From JBLXBZ01 sp048265185 (GTDB lineage: Bacteria; Pseudomonadota; Alphaproteobacteria; Rhizobiales; Stappiaceae), in NCBI GenBank assembly GCA_048265185.1, contig JBLXBZ010000007.1, positions 1-64,000 of the forward strand: a DNA stretch of 64,000 nucleotides. The letters are read 5' to 3'. Each line of letters opens with the position of its first letter. Position 1 is the first letter of the stretch. The notes beneath the pieces were generated by a model. The model had not been told where the DNA came from, ran no database searches, and was given only the letters and a program-made list of their open reading frames with translations. Below, piece by piece: positions 1 through 9,200 of the stretch. The position numbers were made by a program, and so were the translations under genes.

Positions 1-28
1 CGCGCTACTAGAAAGAGGGGGAAGGTCT

Positions 29-169
29 ATGTTTGTTAACATTACCGAACCTGAAACTGATATGATCACAATGCTGCGTGATCAATTTGCGGAGTATTCA
101 CAGGTTGCGCCAGTAGCGATTATCACAACCTTCATTGCCGACGATCCCTCTAAGTTAGAGGGTGGCTAA
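29..169 (+). CDS. small hypothetical protein, 46 aa
   Basis: A 46-residue ORF starts at ATG 29, directly after a strong purine-rich ribosome binding site at about 11-25 (gaaagagggggaagg), and stops at TAA 167. The product is acidic and soluble in appearance, begins MFVNITEPET and ends in a DDPSKLEGG tail. I recognise no family. The good ribosome binding site and in-frame stop are the only support. It lies at the window edge, so its left neighbour is unknown. Two GC-rich hairpins follow within 110 bases. Confidence 0.45.
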   Translation: MFVNITEPETDMITMLRDQFAEYSQVAPVAIITTFIADDPSKLEGG

Positions 170-708
170 ATTCGAGGATGGAATGACTGACGCGCCTCCC
201 GTGGCTCGGAGCGGCGTTTTGAGCCGGAGTTCTCCGGCTATCATCACGGTGGCGGGTTGATGACGCCGCCGTAAATAATGAATGGCGATCAGAACATCAC
301 AACTAATCACCAAATGAGGGCAGCCTCATTAAGTGCGGGTGGCAACTTTCAATAGATTATCTCAGACCAATAGATACCTTAGACAAGTCGCTGGTCTTGA
401 AAATTTTGATCGACAACGCCTCTTTAAGGAGCGCCGTGAAAGAATGCGGCACACCAGCAAAAACTTTCTAATTATCTATTTGATTTATATATATATTTTA
501 CGCCATCACTCAGAAAAATGCACTTTGCAGAACCTGAAAATTAAAACCTTGTTAGCAGCCGTGATTAATTGCGAAAATATCCTACAAAAAACAATCTCAC
601 TCCACCCTGCATAAAAATGCAGTCCCCTCACCCACGACTCCACCCTCTATATCCAGAGAGATCGACATCTCCAATTCAGCGCCGCATCAACGAAAATACG
701 CCGATCAT
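170..708. other. intergenic stretch without a supported gene
   Basis: Apart from the hairpins at 222-272, I see no gene here. Open frames on the plus strand from about 333 and 569 lack ribosome binding sites, have an odd composition (many His, Pro, Thr and Asn residues) and do not resemble any family. The stretch becomes AT-rich around 470-560. Confidence 0.5.
222..272. other. two tandem GC-rich hairpins after the 46-aa ORF
   Basis: Positions 222-239 form a perfect 8-bp stem (agccggag / ctccggct). Positions 246-254 pair with 264-272 in a 9-bp stem with one G-U pair and a 9-base loop. Neither is followed by a clear T run, so they are weak terminator candidates. They could also be part of a small structured RNA. 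Confidence 0.3.
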
Positions 709-792
709 TCACAATACGCCGATCACAATAGCTGCGACGAAAACAAATGCGACGCACGCGGCCACCACATTCAGATTGCGGACTATTGTCAT
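709..792 (-). CDS. tiny single-span membrane protein, 27 aa
   Basis: On the minus strand an ATG at 792 follows a GGGGAGA motif by about seven bases and opens a 27-codon frame ending at TGA 709-711. The product starts MTIVRNLNVV and is then almost wholly hydrophobic (Ala, Val, Phe, Ile), which predicts one transmembrane helix with a short positively charged N-terminus. Tiny membrane peptides of this style, with a polar RNLN start and an alanine/valine-rich helix, are common in Rhizobiales. No function is known to me. The ribosome binding site and composition support it, but its size leaves doubt. Confidence 0.5.
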   Translation of the reverse strand: MTIVRNLNVVAACVAFVFVAAIVIGVL

Positions 793-1125
793 TATTCCGG
801 TCTCCCCTATGCAGTCTGACTCCGTATCTTACCCAAAAGTTAACCGTCAAAGAAGCAAAAAAGTTGCTGCGCCGCACTATCAGCGCAATTCTGTCATTTT
901 AGAGATCTGATTAAAGGCAGCCTAGCGCTGCGTAAGGTTTTTTCAACAACAGCGCCTCACTTCCAAAACGAGTGAAGCTGAAGGCTGTTCGCGAAAATTT
1001 TAGTTGAAACAATATATGCGAAAAATACTATTGAATGTTTCAAATATTAGTTTTACCTTTTAACTATAAGTCAATATTTCGAAATCAGTTTACTGAATAG
1101 GAGAATTTCTTCTGGGTGCAGCGTG
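793..1125. promoter_or_regulatory. AT-rich leader/promoter region of the first DUF2336 gene
   Basis: No gene is visible. The last 120 bases are AT-rich and contain a 7-bp inverted repeat (ttgaaac at 1004-1010, gtttcaa at 1037-1043) with a 26-base spacer. A GGAG lies at 1100-1103, rather far from the start codon at 1126. I cannot assign a -10/-35 pair with confidence. Confidence 0.3.
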
Positions 1126-2193
1126 ATGAATCTGGCCGAATTATCAAATATGGCGCGAGATAGGAGCTCGGAAGGGCGCAAGAAGTTTGTCGCCAAAATC
1201 ACTGATATCTTCATGATGGCGGATGAAACCAACATTGGCGGCGTCAGCGCACTTTTTAACGATATAATTCTTAAAGTATTTGATGATCTTGATCTTGAAA
1301 CCCGGGCGCAACTGGCCCGACGCTTCTCTACTCACGCCAATGCGCCGCGCGACCTTCTGACCTTGCTTTCCAATGATGAAATTCAGATAGCCGCTTCGGT
1401 TTTAACCCACTCGCTCATCATAACTGACGCCGATTTGATCTCAATTATCAAAACGCAATCCGACGACCATGTGCTAGCCATCTGTCGACGAGCGGAAATT
1501 TCAACTCAAGTCAGCACTCCGATCATCGAAAGAGGACAAATCGACGCTCTACAGCATATCGCCGCAAATCACAGCGCCTGCTTCACGGCGCCCTCGCTAC
1601 TGGACCTCGTCGGCGCTTCAAAAAACGACAGCCTGTTGCAAGAAGCGCTCATTCGACGTCCGGACCTTTCTCTGGACGCAGCCTTGAAGCTCGTGAGCTT
1701 TTTGGACCATGACCTTACGAACAAAATTCAGGACATTGACGCAAGCGGCCTTATATCCCGCGCTATCGCGGAAAACGCCGCCCGTAACATCCAAGCGCGC
1801 CTTCAAGGGCTCAACAGCGCGCGCCAACAAGTCGAGAAAATATTCGCTGCGGTAGAGAAAGGCTCCACGTCCTTTGAAGAAGCTTTAAAGTTCTTTATCA
1901 ACAAGGACCAGATCGTGAATATCGCCGTTCTAATCTCTGGTCGCGTCGAAATTCCGGAAGCCGAAATTTCACCGTTAATCTTAAGTAAGAACGACGCCCC
2001 CCTCGCCATATTATGCAAATATTGCGGAGTGTCAGATGAATGCTTCAGAGCTATAATAAAATACCGCGAAAATAAAATAAATGTGTCTAGTGAATCTATA
2101 GAAAAATCTTTATCGAAATACTCACAGCTAACGCTCGAACAAGCAGAAAAATCCCTAGCCATATTCAAAGAAAAGTCACACCAACCCCATTAA
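1126..2193 (+). CDS. DUF2336 domain-containing protein
   Basis: A 355-residue protein of the DUF2336 family, an alpha-helical repeat-like family found mainly in alphaproteobacteria and of unknown biochemical role. Support: helical, Leu/Ala/Asp-rich sequence with the family pattern of a block on cell ageing-like HEAT helices (LARRFSTHANAP then LLSNDEIQIAASVLTHS), no signal peptide and no membrane span. The C-terminal 60 residues are Lys/Glu/Ser-rich. I chose ATG 1126; GTG 1123 is directly in front and is an equal alternative. A second family member of nearly the same length lies at 20139-21224 on the same strand. Base composition falls in the last 150 bases, which are noticeably AT-rich. Confidence 0.8.
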   Translation: MNLAELSNMARDRSSEGRKKFVAKITDIFMMADETNIGGVSALFNDIILKVFDDLDLETRAQLARRFSTHANAPRDLLTLLSNDEIQIAASVLTHSLIITDADLISIIKTQSDDHVLAICRRAEISTQVSTPIIERGQIDALQHIAANHSACFTAPSLLDLVGASKNDSLLQEALIRRPDLSLDAALKLVSFLDHDLTNKIQDIDASGLISRAIAENAARNIQARLQGLNSARQQVEKIFAAVEKGSTSFEEALKFFINKDQIVNIAVLISGRVEIPEAEISPLILSKNDAPLAILCKYCGVSDECFRAIIKYRENKINVSSESIEKSLSKYSQLTLEQAEKSLAIFKEKSHQPH

Positions 2194-2323
2194 TATTTGC
2201 AAAATTCTCTTTTTTAGATAAAGATTCTTGTAAAGTCGTTTATGTATTACGCCTTGACGCCAATTAAATTGCTTTTCATGTCATTATAACGAAATCTTAG
2301 CCATTACCCGCCATTATTTCATA

Positions 2324-2986
2324 ATGGCTCACGCTCTCGCGCTGTTTATAAAATTCATTTGTCCCGCTCTGTTTCTATCCGGATGCACAGCGATTTGGTT
2401 CAGTGAAGATCGCGAAATCTGGCGCGATCAGACTGAACGCGATTGCCTGACGTCAGGCGTTATCGCCCTCTCTCCTTTCGTTCGTCCACACGAGGAAATC
2501 AATGGCCCAGGGATTTGCGGCGCCAGCTCCCCATTAACGGTCACCGCCCTGCAAAACGGAAAAGTCGCCTTTTCCACCAAAGCCATTATGGGATGCCCGG
2601 CGGTCGTCGCGGTCGATACATGGCTTAGTCAATCAGTACAACCAAGCGCTCTAGCCGTATACGGCCAACCCGTGACTGAACTTGACATCGCCGCGTCCTA
2701 CGCCTGCAGACAACGAAACAACGGCGACAAGGGCCCCTTATCCGAGCACGCCTTCGCAAACGCTTTAGACGTCTCCGCGTTCACCTTGGCGGATGGAACC
2801 CGCGTCACTGTGAAAGACGACTGGAAAAGAGAGGCAAACGGCGCTTTTTTGAAAGCCGTCCATAGCGGGGCTTGCCGCACGTTCACCACCGTCTTGGGAC
2901 CAGACGCAGATCGCCATCACCGCGACCATTTACATATGGACCTTGCCCGCCACGGCGCATCAGGAACTTACCGGGTGTGCCAATGA
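2324..2986 (+). CDS. extensin-like family lipoprotein
   Basis: A 220-residue protein matching the extensin-like C-terminal domain family of Rhizobiales. The N-terminus carries a signal peptide ending in a lipobox (LFLSGC, Cys21), so it is probably a lipoprotein. The C-terminal half has motifs resembling LAS/M15-type peptidases: SEHAFANALDVSAF around residues 140-153 and HHRDHLHMDL near residue 200, with His and Asp residues that could bind a metal. The family is annotated by similarity to plant extensin, but the fold suggests peptidoglycan peptidase activity; that is inference. Several cysteines (in GPGICG, YACRQ, GACRT and YRVCQ) may form disulfides outside the cytoplasm. Confidence 0.85.
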   Translation: MAHALALFIKFICPALFLSGCTAIWFSEDREIWRDQTERDCLTSGVIALSPFVRPHEEINGPGICGASSPLTVTALQNGKVAFSTKAIMGCPAVVAVDTWLSQSVQPSALAVYGQPVTELDIAASYACRQRNNGDKGPLSEHAFANALDVSAFTLADGTRVTVKDDWKREANGAFLKAVHSGACRTFTTVLGPDADRHHRDHLHMDLARHGASGTYRVCQ

Positions 2987-3065
2987 GGCGGGAGAAAATG
3001 CGCGAGCGTGACTCGAACCGCCCGCGTCATTTCTTAATTCCGTCCCAAAACTGCAAATCATCACA

Positions 3066-3635
3066 TCACTGGCATAGCTTATTCACGCCGGAGTAGGTCG
3101 TATAGGTGCCCGTGTTGGGATTAAAACTGCGGAATTTGCGCGAACAATAAGCATACCACTCAGGCGTCCAAGGTTGCGGACTATAGGTGATCACCGTCTC
3201 CGGCGGCGGATTATAAATTATCGGAGCCCCTGCCTCCGGCTCGTAATAATATCCTCCGCCATTGGGGTAAGCTGGCGGCGGCGGAGCGTAAACCGGCCCT
3301 TGACCAATCGGTTCAGGAGCCGACATCGCCGACCCTAAAAGCGCACCAGCGGCGAGACCAATGGCGCCAACGGCCAAAGCCGCGCCCAGATCATCATTAT
3401 TACTCTTTTTATAGTACTTTTTATTCTTATGTTTGTCGTGACGTCGATAATCGTCACGGCGATGATTGTTATGCTTATTATAGTTATAATTTTTCTTAGG
3501 CCGATATTCCTGACGACGACTGTCACGCCATGCGTCATGAGGATCCGCCAAGACGACCGACGTAGTCGGCGCCAACATACTCGCCGCCATCAAAACGGTT
3601 AGTACGCCAGTAGAAATTCCTTTTGCGAAGATCAT
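3066..3635 (-). CDS. BA14K family protein (first of a tandem pair)
   Basis: A 189-residue secreted protein. The start at ATG 3635 is preceded by GGAG at a good distance; an in-frame extension to 3704 lacks this. An N-terminal signal peptide (MIFAKGISTG onward to about LADP) is followed by an Arg/Asn/Tyr/Lys-rich, low-complexity basic stretch, a glycine/alanine helix (LGAALAVGAIGLAAGALLG), a proline/tyrosine-rich region and the BA14K signature at the C-terminus (WTPEWYAYCSRKFRSFNPNTG, then a final Cys-Gln). BA14K is the Brucella 14-kDa immunoreactive protein family, described as lectin-like. It is a paralogue of the next gene upstream, with the same domain order. Confidence 0.88.
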   Translation of the reverse strand: MIFAKGISTGVLTVLMAASMLAPTTSVVLADPHDAWRDSRRQEYRPKKNYNYNKHNNHRRDDYRRHDKHKNKKYYKKSNNDDLGAALAVGAIGLAAGALLGSAMSAPEPIGQGPVYAPPPPAYPNGGGYYYEPEAGAPIIYNPPPETVITYSPQPWTPEWYAYCSRKFRSFNPNTGTYTTYSGVNKLCQ

Positions 3636-3755
3636 TACTTCAGCTCCAATATCTACAAATATCCTGTTCAGTTCCCGTTCTACGCTTTCCACCTTGAACT
3701 TCACCTGAGACGACTGTTCATCTACAGTTCATATCAGCAGGTCATAGGGCGCGGT

Positions 3756-4328
3756 TTACTTGCAAAAACGGTATTTTCCCGAATACGCCAGAAAATATCC
3801 TGTCTGCGGATTAAAGCTACGATATTTGCGAGAACAATACGCATACCACTCCGGTGTCCAGGGCGCGTATCGCAATCGAACGGCGGCGGGCGGCGGCGCG
3901 ACATACTGAGGACCAACATATTGAGGAGCGGAAAGCGCAGAACCTATCAAAGCGCCAGCCGCAAGCCCCAAAACGCCCGCCGCAGCGGCCGCTCCCGCAC
4001 TATCATTGCGATAATAGTACCCACGATCAGAACTATAATAGCGGCGCTGCCCACGATGCCGACGGTCATGGCGACGATTATACCGCCGGGCGTCACGTCC
4101 TCGCCCGCGATTATCCCGCCATGCCCAGTGTTTGTCTTTGACTCGAATAACATGTTTATTGGCGTCGCCCCTCGCCGTCGCGCCCTGCATCTTCAAGGAA
4201 GAAGACGCGGCGAGATGCGATACGCCCATGGCGCCGACAAAAGCGTGAGCAGGCGCGCTAAACGAAGTCTCCATCAGCATTGGCGCGAAAACTACGGTCA
4301 TCACAGCCGCAAATCTGGAAAGTCTCAT
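3756..4328 (-). CDS. BA14K family protein (second of a tandem pair)
   Basis: A 190-residue secreted protein with the same architecture as its neighbour: signal peptide (MRLSRFAAVMTV to about PAHAF), a His/Arg/Tyr-rich basic middle, a glycine/alanine-rich hydrophobic helix (AGVLGLAAGALIGSALSAP) and the C-terminal BA14K signature (WTPEWYAYCSRKYRSFNPQTG, ending FCK). A good ribosome binding site (AAGGAGAG) stands before ATG 4328. The two genes are 120 bases apart on the same strand and look like a local duplication. The shared C-terminal motif is much more alike than the low-complexity middle. Confidence 0.88.
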   Translation of the reverse strand: MRLSRFAAVMTVVFAPMLMETSFSAPAHAFVGAMGVSHLAASSSLKMQGATARGDANKHVIRVKDKHWAWRDNRGRGRDARRYNRRHDRRHRGQRRYYSSDRGYYYRNDSAGAAAAAGVLGLAAGALIGSALSAPQYVGPQYVAPPPAAVRLRYAPWTPEWYAYCSRKYRSFNPQTGYFLAYSGKYRFCK

Positions 4329-4520
4329 GGCTCTCTCCTTATACCTAGCCGCAATATCGCTTAAAATTATGGCGTATGCGAGGCGCGCGGCGAAGCGTCT
4401 TCACAAGGCGTAAACCACACCCGCCGTTGGTCTTCTTGTTAATCCGACCGCTTAACGCATTGCGTTGTTCCAGATCACGTTTTATGCCTTTCACTGTATG
4501 AAATACGCGGAGGTTAATTG

Positions 4521-5414
4521 ATGCCCACACTCATCCGGCTCACGCTGTTATGCTGCATCATCTGGATGCAGGCCAGCTCCGCGCAGGCGAGGTATCAATT
4601 AGAACCTTATAAAGATAGTCTCTTTCGCTACCCGGGCCTGTTGTCAGGAACCATTGGCGATCCCTTTTTGATTGTAGATTACGATAAATACCGAGACATT
4701 CACCGGCGCGATAAAATTCTGGAGCGGAAGGTTCACGGCGAATATGTTTCGCTTTATCCAGAAAGTTCGCAGAACGAGCAAGAAATCAAGGTCGGTGGAC
4801 GCACCATCAAATATATCCGTGTTGGTGAGAACACGAAAAACCCCAAGGCCGTGGTTATCTATATTCACGGTCAGGGCGGCGATCGCTTTCAAGGCGCCAA
4901 CGACTGGATGTTCGGCGGCAACTTCAATCGCATCAAGAATTTGATGGCGCGCAACGGCGGTCTGTATATTTCCCCCGACTTTACGGATTTCGGCGCAAAA
5001 GGCGAACAAGACATCAAGGCGATTATGCGCCGCTATGCCGCCCGCAATCCAAACACGCCGATTTTTGTCGCTTGCGGTTCAATGGGCGGTTTTTTGTGCT
5101 GGCGTTTGGCGGAAGATCCGCAGGCCGCAAAAATGATGGGCGGCATGTTGCTGCTGGGCTCCACTTGGAACAATGATTTTTTCAAAACGTCAACTTTTCG
5201 CAGCGGCAAACTGCCTATTTATTTCGGTCACGGCAGTTGGGACAAGGTTTATGACTGGAGAAAGCAGGCGAAGTTCTTCACACGCTTGAAAGAACGCGCG
5301 CCGAATTATCCGGCGAAGTTCACCTTATTCGAAACAGGCTCCCATGGAACGCCAATCCGGATGACGGATTGGCGTCTGGTGCTGAACTGGATGCTGGCGG
5401 CGGGCGGACGTTAA
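4521..5414 (+). CDS. secreted alpha/beta hydrolase
   Basis: A 297-residue alpha/beta hydrolase with an N-terminal signal peptide cut after about residue 23 (SSAQA). The oxyanion strand has HGQGG near residue 116. The nucleophile elbow is GSMGG with Ser187, and a late His sits in ETGSHGTP near residue 276; these fit a Ser-Asp-His triad, the Asp perhaps in HGSWDK. Substrate is not evident from sequence; esterase or phospholipase-like activity in the periplasm is plausible. Start ATG 4521 follows GGAGG by seven bases; a TTG immediately before is less likely. It stands alone between two minus-strand genes. Confidence 0.75.
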   Translation: MPTLIRLTLLCCIIWMQASSAQARYQLEPYKDSLFRYPGLLSGTIGDPFLIVDYDKYRDIHRRDKILERKVHGEYVSLYPESSQNEQEIKVGGRTIKYIRVGENTKNPKAVVIYIHGQGGDRFQGANDWMFGGNFNRIKNLMARNGGLYISPDFTDFGAKGEQDIKAIMRRYAARNPNTPIFVACGSMGGFLCWRLAEDPQAAKMMGGMLLLGSTWNNDFFKTSTFRSGKLPIYFGHGSWDKVYDWRKQAKFFTRLKERAPNYPAKFTLFETGSHGTPIRMTDWRLVLNWMLAAGGR

Positions 5415-5455
5415 GCCCAAACAAGCCGGCTCCACCGAAAAACCGCATCAGCCGA

Positions 5456-6070
5456 TCAGGCGGCGACCAAAGTCTCCACCGCCGCCTGCGCCAGCTCAAG
5501 CGCGGTCGCAATCTTGTCTTCTCCAGCTTGCATCAATTGGTCGGCGGCCACGACACTCACATCGGTCACGCCAATAAAGCCTAGAACATGACGCATATAA
5601 GTGGAGGCGAAATCAATTTCGGCCCCTATGGGCATTCCACCGGATGCCATCAACAAAATTGCGCGCTTGTTTTCCAGCAAACCAATTGGTCCGGCCTCTG
5701 AGTAACGAAACGTCAAGCCGACCCGCGCAACAAGGTCCACCCAAGCTTTCAAAGACGCTGGAACGCCAAAATTATAAACCGGAACGCCAAAGACCATCAC
5801 GTCTGACGCCTTTAGTTCTTCAACCAAAGCGTCAGATAACTTCAAGGCGCGCCGCTGCTCCGGGGTTCTATCGGGCGCTGGCGTGGAATTCGCTCCAAGC
5901 CAGACCTCATTCACCACAGGAAGCCCGTTCGCCACATCGCGAGTGACGACGCGAGCGGCCGGATTACGCTCCACCAAAGCCTCCGTCACCTGTTCGACAA
6001 GACGACGTGACACGGAACCGTCACGACGCGCCGACGATTGCACGGCCAGTATATTCTTATATCCGATCAT
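5456..6070 (-). CDS. azoR: FMN-dependent NADH-azoreductase
   Basis: A 204-residue flavodoxin-like quinone/azo reductase of the AcpD/AzoR family, which reduces quinones and azo compounds with NADH using FMN. Evidence: N-terminal SSARRDGSVSRRL loop for FMN phosphate, PVYNFGVPASLKAWVD at about residues 98-113, and the MASGGMPIG segment near residue 140. Length is normal for the family. ATG 6070 has a GGAG ribosome binding site. Its stop lies 41 bases from the convergent hydrolase stop. Confidence 0.9.
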   Translation of the reverse strand: MIGYKNILAVQSSARRDGSVSRRLVEQVTEALVERNPAARVVTRDVANGLPVVNEVWLGANSTPAPDRTPEQRRALKLSDALVEELKASDVMVFGVPVYNFGVPASLKAWVDLVARVGLTFRYSEAGPIGLLENKRAILLMASGGMPIGAEIDFASTYMRHVLGFIGVTDVSVVAADQLMQAGEDKIATALELAQAAVETLVAA

Positions 6071-6158
6071 TTAGATCTCCATCACCTGAAAAGCCGATTT
6101 TCCGGCCTCAATTGTGCTGGATATCTAAGACTTACGCCTCCACGCGCCAGAGCCAAAT

Positions 6159-6186
6159 GGGTGAACAGTGTTTTCACCGCTCACCC
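6159..6186 (-). terminator. possible terminator after metH
   Basis: A stem-loop (gggtga pairing with tcaccc, with an inner gtg/cac stem) lies 16 to 43 bases past the metH stop. Read on the minus strand it is followed by only a weak T-rich tract, so termination efficiency is uncertain. Confidence 0.35.
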
Positions 6187-6201
6187 TCAACAGGGTCGGC
6201 C

Positions 6202-9200
6202 CTATTCCGCCGCCTGCGCCCGGCTGGGCTCATAATTCAGAATGGGCGCGAGCCAGCGCTCCATCTCTTGCAAGCTCACGCCTTTGCGCCGCGCGTAGTC
6301 TTCAACCTGATCCCGCTCGATTTTACCCACGCCGAAGTAATGACTATCGGGATGCGAGAAATACAGCCCGGACACAGAAGACCCCGGCCACATGGCGAAA
6401 CTCTCCGTAAGCTCGATACCCGCCGCCTTTTCAGCGTCCAAAAGATCGAACAACGTGCGTTTTTCCGTGTGGTCCGGCTGAGCCGGGTAGCCCGGCGCCG
6501 GGCGGATACCTTGATATTTTTCCGCAATGATGTCTTCGTTCGACAAGGCCTCTCGCGGCGCGTAGCCCCACAGTTCCTTACGCACGATCTGATGCATACG
6601 TTCGGCGAAAGCCTCAGCGAGACGGTCGGACAGAGCCTGAAACATAATCTTGTTATAATCATCCCCAGCCGCGTGATAGCGCGCGACGACGTCATCTTCC
6701 CCATGGCCCGCCGTTACGGCGAAGCCGCCAATGTAATCAGCCACGCCCGTGTCTTCAGGGGCGATAAAGTCAGACAACGCCAAATTGGCGCGGCCATTTT
6801 CACCGCGAAGCATCTGCTGACGGAGGGTGTGAAACGTCGCCAACTCGTTTTGGCGCGTCTCGTCCTGGAACAAGACAATGTCATCTCCGCGCGCCGCGGC
6901 CGGCCAGAAACCAACAACTCCAGAGGGACGTAACAGCTTCTTGGTCACAATCTCTTGCAATAGCTCTTGCGCGTCGTCGAACAAAGCCTTTGCCGCCGGA
7001 CCATAACGATTGTCCGTCAAGACTCCGGGATAAGTTCCCTTGATCTCCCATGTGGAGAAGAACGGCGTCCAGTCGATCATGGGAACCAGTTCTTCAAGCG
7101 GAAAATCCTTATAGACTTTCGTGCCGAAAAAAGCCGGCTTCACAGGCGCTCCAGCGGAGAAGTCGGGCTTGAATCCATTGTCCCGCGCCCCGGCAAGGGA
7201 AACGCGCTTGGCCACGTCGCGCGATCGCGCGTGCTTTTCAGCGATATCTTTATATTCATTACGCAATTCATCAAAGAACGGTTGTCTTTGACCTTCGCTG
7301 ACCAGCCGAGACGCCACGCCCACCGCCCGGCCGGCGTCGGTGACGTAAATCGCCTGACCCCGATGATAATTAGGATGGATCTTCACCGCCGTATGAATAC
7401 GACTGGTGGTGGCTCCGCCAATGAGCAACGGCATGTCAAAACCTTCTCGCTCCATCTCAGCGGCCACATGGCACATTTCATCCAGCGACGGGGTGATCAG
7501 CCCTGAAAGGCCGATAATATCCACCTTCTCCGCCTTCGCCGTTTCAATGATTTTCGCGGCGGGAACCATCACGCCCAGATCAATGACTTCAAAATTGTTA
7601 CACTGCAGCACGACGCCAACGATATTCTTGCCAATGTCATGAACGTCGCCCTTGACGGTGGCCATCAGGATTTTACCCGCCGACGACTGCCCCTCGTTCC
7701 CTGTCAGGCGTTTTTCCTCCTCCATGAAGGGCAGCAGATAACCAACGGCCTGCTTCATCACCCGGGCGGATTTAACCACCTGGGGCAGAAACATCTTTCC
7801 CGCGCCAAACAGGTCGCCCACAACATTCATGCCGTCCATCAACGGCCCTTCGATCACATGCAGCGGACGCTCGACAGTTTGTCGGGCTTCTTCCGTATCT
7901 TCAATGATGTAATCGGTGATCCCATTGACCAACGCGTGTTCGAGGCGTTTCGTCACTTCCCAGGTGCGCCAGGTCAGGTCAGCTTCGCGCTTTTTTCCGC
8001 CCTCGCCCTTGTAACGTTCAGCCGCCTCCAGCAAGCGATCCGTCGAATCGCTCCGCCGGTTCAAGACCACATCCTCGCACAGCTCGCGCAGCTCTTCCGG
8101 CAAATCGTCATAAATCGCCAGCTGCCCCGCATTGACGATGCCCATATCCATTCCCGCCCGAATGGCGTGATAGAGAAACACCGAATGCATGGCCTCGCGC
8201 ACCAGCTCATTGCCGCGGAACGAGAACGAAAGATTGGACACGCCGCCGGAAATATGCGCATGCGGCAAGTTCTCGCGGATGTAGCCAATGGCCTCGATAA
8301 AATCGACGCCATAGTTGTTATGTTCTTCGATGCCGGTGGCGACGGCGAAGATATTGGGATCAAAAATAATGTCTTCCGGCGGAAAGCCCACAACTTCCGT
8401 CAAAACCTTGTAGGAGCGCGCGCAAATTTCGGATTTACGCTGGAGAGTGTCCGCCTGTCCTTCTTCATCGAAGGCCATCACCACCACAGCCGCGCCGTAG
8501 CGCTTAACCAGTTTCGCCTGAGCGACAAAGGCCTCTTCGCCTTCTTTCAATGAAATCGAATTGACGACGCCCTTTCCCTGAATGCACTTGAGGCCGGCTT
8601 CGATCACGCTCCACTTCGAGCTATCGATCATCACCGGAACCTTGGAGATATCCGGCTCCGAGGCGACAAGATTGAGGAAGGTCGTCATGGCCTCCTCAGA
8701 ATCCAGCAAACCTTCGTCCATATTGACGTCGATGATCTGGGCGCCGTTGGAGACCTGCTGACGAGCGACGTCGAGGGCCGCGGCGAAATCATCATTCTTG
8801 ATCAGCTTGCGAAAACGCGCCGATCCGGTGACATTGGTGCGCTCGCCGATGTTGACGAAATTAACCTCCGGCGTCAGCACGAAAGGCTCAAGCCCCGACA
8901 AGCGCATATGGCGCTCGATCTGCGGCAAGGGGCGCGGCTTGCACGGAGCCACGGCCTCCGCGATGGCCGCGATATGCGCCGGGGTCGTGCCGCAGCAGCC
9001 GCCGACGATATTGACCAAGCCGCTTTGCGCGAATTCGCCCACCAGTTCAGCCATCGCCTGCGGACTTTCGTCATATTCGCCAAATTCATTCGGCAAGCCC
9101 GCATTGGGATAGGCGCAAACCAGCGTGTCGGCGACTCTGGACAATTCGTCCACATGGGCGCGCATTTCTTTCGCCCCAAGGGCGCAATTCAGGCCGATGG

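Noticed and set aside
333..910. Open frames on the plus strand of about 93 and 113 codons
   Set aside because: No ribosome binding site, His/Pro/Thr/Asn-rich random-looking composition, and no family; the 27-residue minus-strand frame in the same place is better supported.
2986..3060. tRNA-like element (a possible T-arm on the minus strand)
   Set aside because: The stem around the ggttcgagtc element does not pair and no acceptor or anticodon stem can be drawn.
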